64,000 nucleotides of DNA from Methylophilus aquaticus (lineage in GTDB: Bacteria; Pseudomonadota; Gammaproteobacteria; Burkholderiales; Methylophilaceae): the NCBI RefSeq assembly GCF_030769565.1, contig NZ_JAVCAP010000031.1, forward strand, positions 62,001 to 126,000, written 5' to 3'. This document shows, one piece after another, positions 61,232 to 64,000 of this stretch. A program made the position numbers and the translations under genes. The notes under the pieces were generated by a model, which was not told the DNA's origin, did no database searches, and saw nothing but the letters and a program-made list of their open reading frames with translations. Positions within the stretch are counted from its first letter, which is position 1; each line of letters begins with the position of its first letter.

Positions 61232-63649
61232 ATGCAACAACACGCTTTAAAACCCGTTAGAAAAATTGTCCAGGCGCTATTGATCGGCGCCACCGTTGCC
61301 ACATGCAATTACATCAGCATTACCACTGCGTATGCGGAGACGGCAGCAAGCACAAAGAAAACTTATCGCATTGCTGCCGGGTCACTGGCCAATGTGCTGA
61401 GTCAGTTTGCAGCGGAGTCAGGTATTTTGCTCTCTGCCAATGCTGCGCTGGCGGATGGTAAAAGCAGCCCTGGTTTAAACGGCAATTACACGGTAGATGA
61501 AGGCTTTGCCGCTTTACTTTCCGGCACGCAGTTACAGGCATCACAACAAGCAAGTGGAAGTTATACCATCCTCAAGAAGTCCGCGGAAACCTCGTCCGGC
61601 TCGCCAGACATCTTGCCGGAAGTTGCCATTCAATCAGAACGTGTCACGCCCAATACAAACGCTTATGAAGGCGGGATGATTGCAAGAAGAAACCGTCTCG
61701 GCATGTTAGGGGATGTGGATGTGAAGGATGCACCCTTCAGCGTGACGGGATTTACCGCCGAGGCGATTGCCAATCGGCAGGCAAATACGGTTGCCGATGT
61801 GGTGGCAAGGGATCCTTCGGTACGCAGCACAGCACCCAGTGGCGACGTTGCAGATGCATTTTTTGTGCGTGGCTTCCCGATTGGGGATAACAATATTGGT
61901 GAGATTGCCTTTGATGGCCTGTTTGGCGTGGCCCCCAATTACCGGCTGATGACGGATTATGCCGAGCGGATTGAAGTGCTCAAAGGCCCGGCGGCCATGC
62001 TCTACGGCATGTCGCCCAATAGCGGGATTGGTGGCAGTATTAACGTGGTGCCCAAACGGGCAGGTGAAGACTTGTCGCGAGTGCGGCTTGGCTATACGAC
62101 GGGTGGTCAGCCTAATGGTGCCGTGGATATCAGCCGTCGCCTGGGAGATGAACGCCAGTTCGGCGTACGTTTCAACGGCAGCCATCGTGATGGCGATACG
62201 CCGATTGATCACCAGTCGCAACGGGCTACGCTCGGTGCATTGGCACTTGATTACCAGGGAGAGCGCCTGCATGCCACGCTAGACCTGATTGATCAGGTGG
62301 AGAAGGTCGATGCGCCTTCGCGGCGCCCTTTTCTGAGCGCCGGCCTTGCGGCGCCACGCGCCCCAGATAACCGTAACAATATTAGCCAGCGTTGGGAATG
62401 GTACGACAGCCATGAGCAATCGGCCTTGCTCCGCGGGGAGTACGACCTGCATGAACAGGTCTCGGTGTTTGCCAGTTACGGGGTCGCCCACTCGACAGTT
62501 GACCGACTGTTCAACACTCCCGTGATCAACAATGCGGCAGGCGACACCAGTGTGACCCCCACGCGTGCCGAATTTGATGTGGATCGAAACTCCGCAGAAG
62601 CAGGTGTCCGTGGCAAATTCACTACGGGCGCACTGAAACACCAGGTCACGATGCAATGGAGCCATTACGAGGATCGCTTTGATCAAGGCACGGTGGCAGG
62701 GCAAAGCTATACTTCCAATATTTATTCACCGGTCACCCGTGCCGCCCAGCAGGTGGCCGCACCGGCTTCAGTGCCCAAGCGTTCAACCAATACGCTCGGT
62801 GGCGTGGCCATTTCAGATTCACTCTCTATGCTGGATGAGCGTGTGCAGGTCATGCTCGGCCTGCGCAGGCAACAGGTGCAATCTGAAAACTTCAATCCTG
62901 CCACTGGGGCCAAAACATCCAGCTATGATCAGCACGCGGTGACGCCTATAGTAGGTCTGGTCGTCAAACCATGGCAATCCGTATCATTTTACGGCAATTA
63001 CATTGAAGGGCTGAGCAAAGGCGATATTGCGCCAGCAGGAACCACAAACGCCGGTGAGGCATTTTCGCCCTATAAAGCCAAGCAGCAAGAAGTGGGGATC
63101 AAGATTGACCATGGCCGCCTGATGACCACTTTAAGCTTGTTTCAGATTGAACGCCCGAGTGCACAAACCACCAATGGCGTTTTTTCCGTAAACGGTGAAC
63201 AGCGTAACCGAGGCATCGAGTTGAGTGCTTACGGGACGGTGGAGGATGGTCTGCGCATGTATGGCGGTGCAACATTCATTGATGCTGAACTGACAAAAAC
63301 CAATAGTGTGCTGACCCAAGGCAATACGGCGGTGGGTGTTCCTAAAGTGCAGTTATCACTCAACGGAGAATGGGATATTCCGCTGCTCAACGGTTTCACG
63401 CTGACTGGTGGCATTTTCCATAGCGGAAAACAGTATGTGAACCAAGCGAACACCCAGCGCCTGCCATCCTGGACCACGCTGGATATCGGCGCACGCTACC
63501 GTAGTTTCATGGGCGGAAAGCCAGTCACATTGCGCGCGGATTTACGCAATGTGACTGACAAGGATTACTGGGCCGGCGCATCCACTTATGGCACCCTTTC
63601 TCTGGGGGCACCAAGGACACTGTTGCTTTCAGCCACTGTAGATTTCTAA
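61232..63649 (+). CDS. TonB-dependent siderophore receptor with STN domain (locus 3)
   Basis: From MQQHALKPVRK (GAGGG upstream) the protein has 805 residues. It has a signal peptide (cleavage near AYA), an STN domain (about residues 45-110: YRIAAGSLANVLSQFAAESG), the plug with VKDAPFSVTGFTAEAIANRQ and RIEVLKGPAAMLYG, and a barrel with the terminal strand RTLLLSATVDF. The pattern is that of FpvA/FhuE-type transducing siderophore receptors. With the Fur box, FecI, FecR and a downstream PepSY protein it forms a complete iron-siderophore uptake and signalling locus. The siderophore is not identifiable. Confidence 0.93.
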   Translation: MQQHALKPVRKIVQALLIGATVATCNYISITTAYAETAASTKKTYRIAAGSLANVLSQFAAESGILLSANAALADGKSSPGLNGNYTVDEGFAALLSGTQLQASQQASGSYTILKKSAETSSGSPDILPEVAIQSERVTPNTNAYEGGMIARRNRLGMLGDVDVKDAPFSVTGFTAEAIANRQANTVADVVARDPSVRSTAPSGDVADAFFVRGFPIGDNNIGEIAFDGLFGVAPNYRLMTDYAERIEVLKGPAAMLYGMSPNSGIGGSINVVPKRAGEDLSRVRLGYTTGGQPNGAVDISRRLGDERQFGVRFNGSHRDGDTPIDHQSQRATLGALALDYQGERLHATLDLIDQVEKVDAPSRRPFLSAGLAAPRAPDNRNNISQRWEWYDSHEQSALLRGEYDLHEQVSVFASYGVAHSTVDRLFNTPVINNAAGDTSVTPTRAEFDVDRNSAEAGVRGKFTTGALKHQVTMQWSHYEDRFDQGTVAGQSYTSNIYSPVTRAAQQVAAPASVPKRSTNTLGGVAISDSLSMLDERVQVMLGLRRQQVQSENFNPATGAKTSSYDQHAVTPIVGLVVKPWQSVSFYGNYIEGLSKGDIAPAGTTNAGEAFSPYKAKQQEVGIKIDHGRLMTTLSLFQIERPSAQTTNGVFSVNGEQRNRGIELSAYGTVEDGLRMYGGATFIDAELTKTNSVLTQGNTAVGVPKVQLSLNGEWDIPLLNGFTLTGGIFHSGKQYVNQANTQRLPSWTTLDIGARYRSFMGGKPVTLRADLRNVTDKDYWAGASTYGTLSLGAPRTLLLSATVDF

Positions 63650-63687
63650 ACATGGATTTCTGGAATTTTTTGTTTTAAAGAGACTCA

Positions 63688-64000
63688 ATGCGTCAATTTT
63701 TTGTTGTTTTTCACCGCTATATCGGCTTAGTCATGGTGCTGTTTCTGGTGGTTGCCGGATCAACGGGCACCATGCTGGCCTTTTACGATGAACTTGAAGC
63801 GCTTCTGCATCCCAAGGTCATGGTGGTTCCTGCGCCGCCAAACCAGGCAATGTTACCGCCGCTTGTGCTGGCGACACTGGTTGAGAAGCGCTATCCCAAT
63901 GCCGTCCTCAACCGGATTCCGTTACATCAGGAAGCCGGAAAGCCGATGCGCTTCTTTTTGCAGCCTGCACCTGGTGTTCCGGCAGACAGTCTTCAGAATA
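63688..64000 (+). CDS. PepSY-associated membrane protein, N-terminal part (runs off right edge)
   Basis: The open frame starts MRQFFVVFHRYIGLVMVLFLVVAG, a first membrane helix with HRYIGL, followed by STGTMLAFYDELEALLHPKV, the usual opening of PepSY_TM proteins. AAAGAGA lies upstream. Such proteins follow siderophore receptors and have been linked to reductive iron release in the periplasm. The C-terminal part is outside the window. Confidence 0.85.
   Translation, partial: MRQFFVVFHRYIGLVMVLFLVVAGSTGTMLAFYDELEALLHPKVMVVPAPPNQAMLPPLVLATLVEKRYPNAVLNRIPLHQEAGKPMRFFLQPAPGVPADSLQN

Noticed and set aside
1-64000. CRISPR arrays, rRNA or tRNA genes, prophage structural genes
   Set aside because: No regularly spaced repeats, conserved RNA gene segments or phage structural motifs were recognised on reading; a covariance search was not possible.

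Overview
The window looks like the chromosome of an obligately respiring, methylotroph-type betaproteobacterium, most likely Methylophilaceae (Methylophilus, Methylovorus or a relative). This is inferred from a stand-alone pqqA peptide gene, a PQQ-type sugar dehydrogenase homologue, a complete cbb3 oxidase locus with an FNR-type regulator, many TonB-dependent receptors, and an exosortase H/IPTL-CTERM pair. No rRNA, tRNA or CRISPR array was recognised.

Layout. 1-13.4 kb: the N-terminus of a glycosyltransferase runs off the left edge. It is followed by a fasciclin gene and two adjacent, paralogous cell-surface signalling loci (FecI sigma, FecR anti-sigma, very large STN-type TonB receptor), all three genes on the minus strand. 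Decayed remnants (a receptor 3' end at 1133, a fasciclin fragment at 7885) show that a fasciclin + receptor/FecR/FecI unit was duplicated and then eroded. A RAYT transposase and an IS110 remnant sit between the pieces. 13.8-15.9 kb: metG. 15.9-16.1 kb: a MITE-like element. 16.2-27.7 kb: the microaerobic respiration locus, ccoI-ccoS, ccoNOQP, ccoG, a short ccoH/fixH, then a radical SAM gene, fnr, hemN and a SafE-type membrane protein. FNR boxes lie before ccoN and between fnr and hemN. 27.8-30.7 kb: an IS30 element with a nonsense-mutated transposase, directly beside an integron-type gene cassette (matching recombination half-sites, attC) that carries a DUF262-HNH protein.

31.2-35.3 kb: a PQQ-type dehydrogenase homologue, OmpW, a small periplasmic coiled-coil protein, orphan pqqA and an M14/AspA-type zinc hydrolase. 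35.3-40.7 kb: an operon of a TonB receptor, an ABC ATPase and two DUF3526 ABC-2 permeases behind a Fur-box-like site. 41.0-45.6 kb: a metal (probably zinc) homeostasis operon of a ZIP transporter, two COG0523 GTPases and a DUF1826 protein, with paired palindromic operators and a Fur/Zur-type repressor gene upstream. 45.8-49.8 kb: a type ISP-like restriction-methyltransferase gene carrying two in-frame REP/BIME insertions, coupled to an unknown gene. 49.8-51.4 kb: selO. 51.5-55.0 kb: exosortase H, its associated membrane protein and an IPTL-CTERM subtilase. 55.1-59.5 kb: an RNase II-family protein, a spermidine-synthase-fold protein, an RlmL-like methyltransferase and a MazG-like pyrophosphohydrolase. 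59.6-64 kb: a Fur-box-controlled FecI-FecR-siderophore receptor-PepSY locus running off the right edge.

Themes. Metal acquisition dominates: four TonB receptors, three FecIR pairs, a ZIP/COG0523 cluster and the copper-handling side of cbb3 assembly. The best candidates for something undescribed are the pair of outsized receptors with cysteine-bracketed EF-hand-like acidic loops, the cassette-borne DUF262-HNH gene, the ISP-like enzyme with its unknown partner and REP-derived inserts, and the self-contained XrtH/substrate unit.
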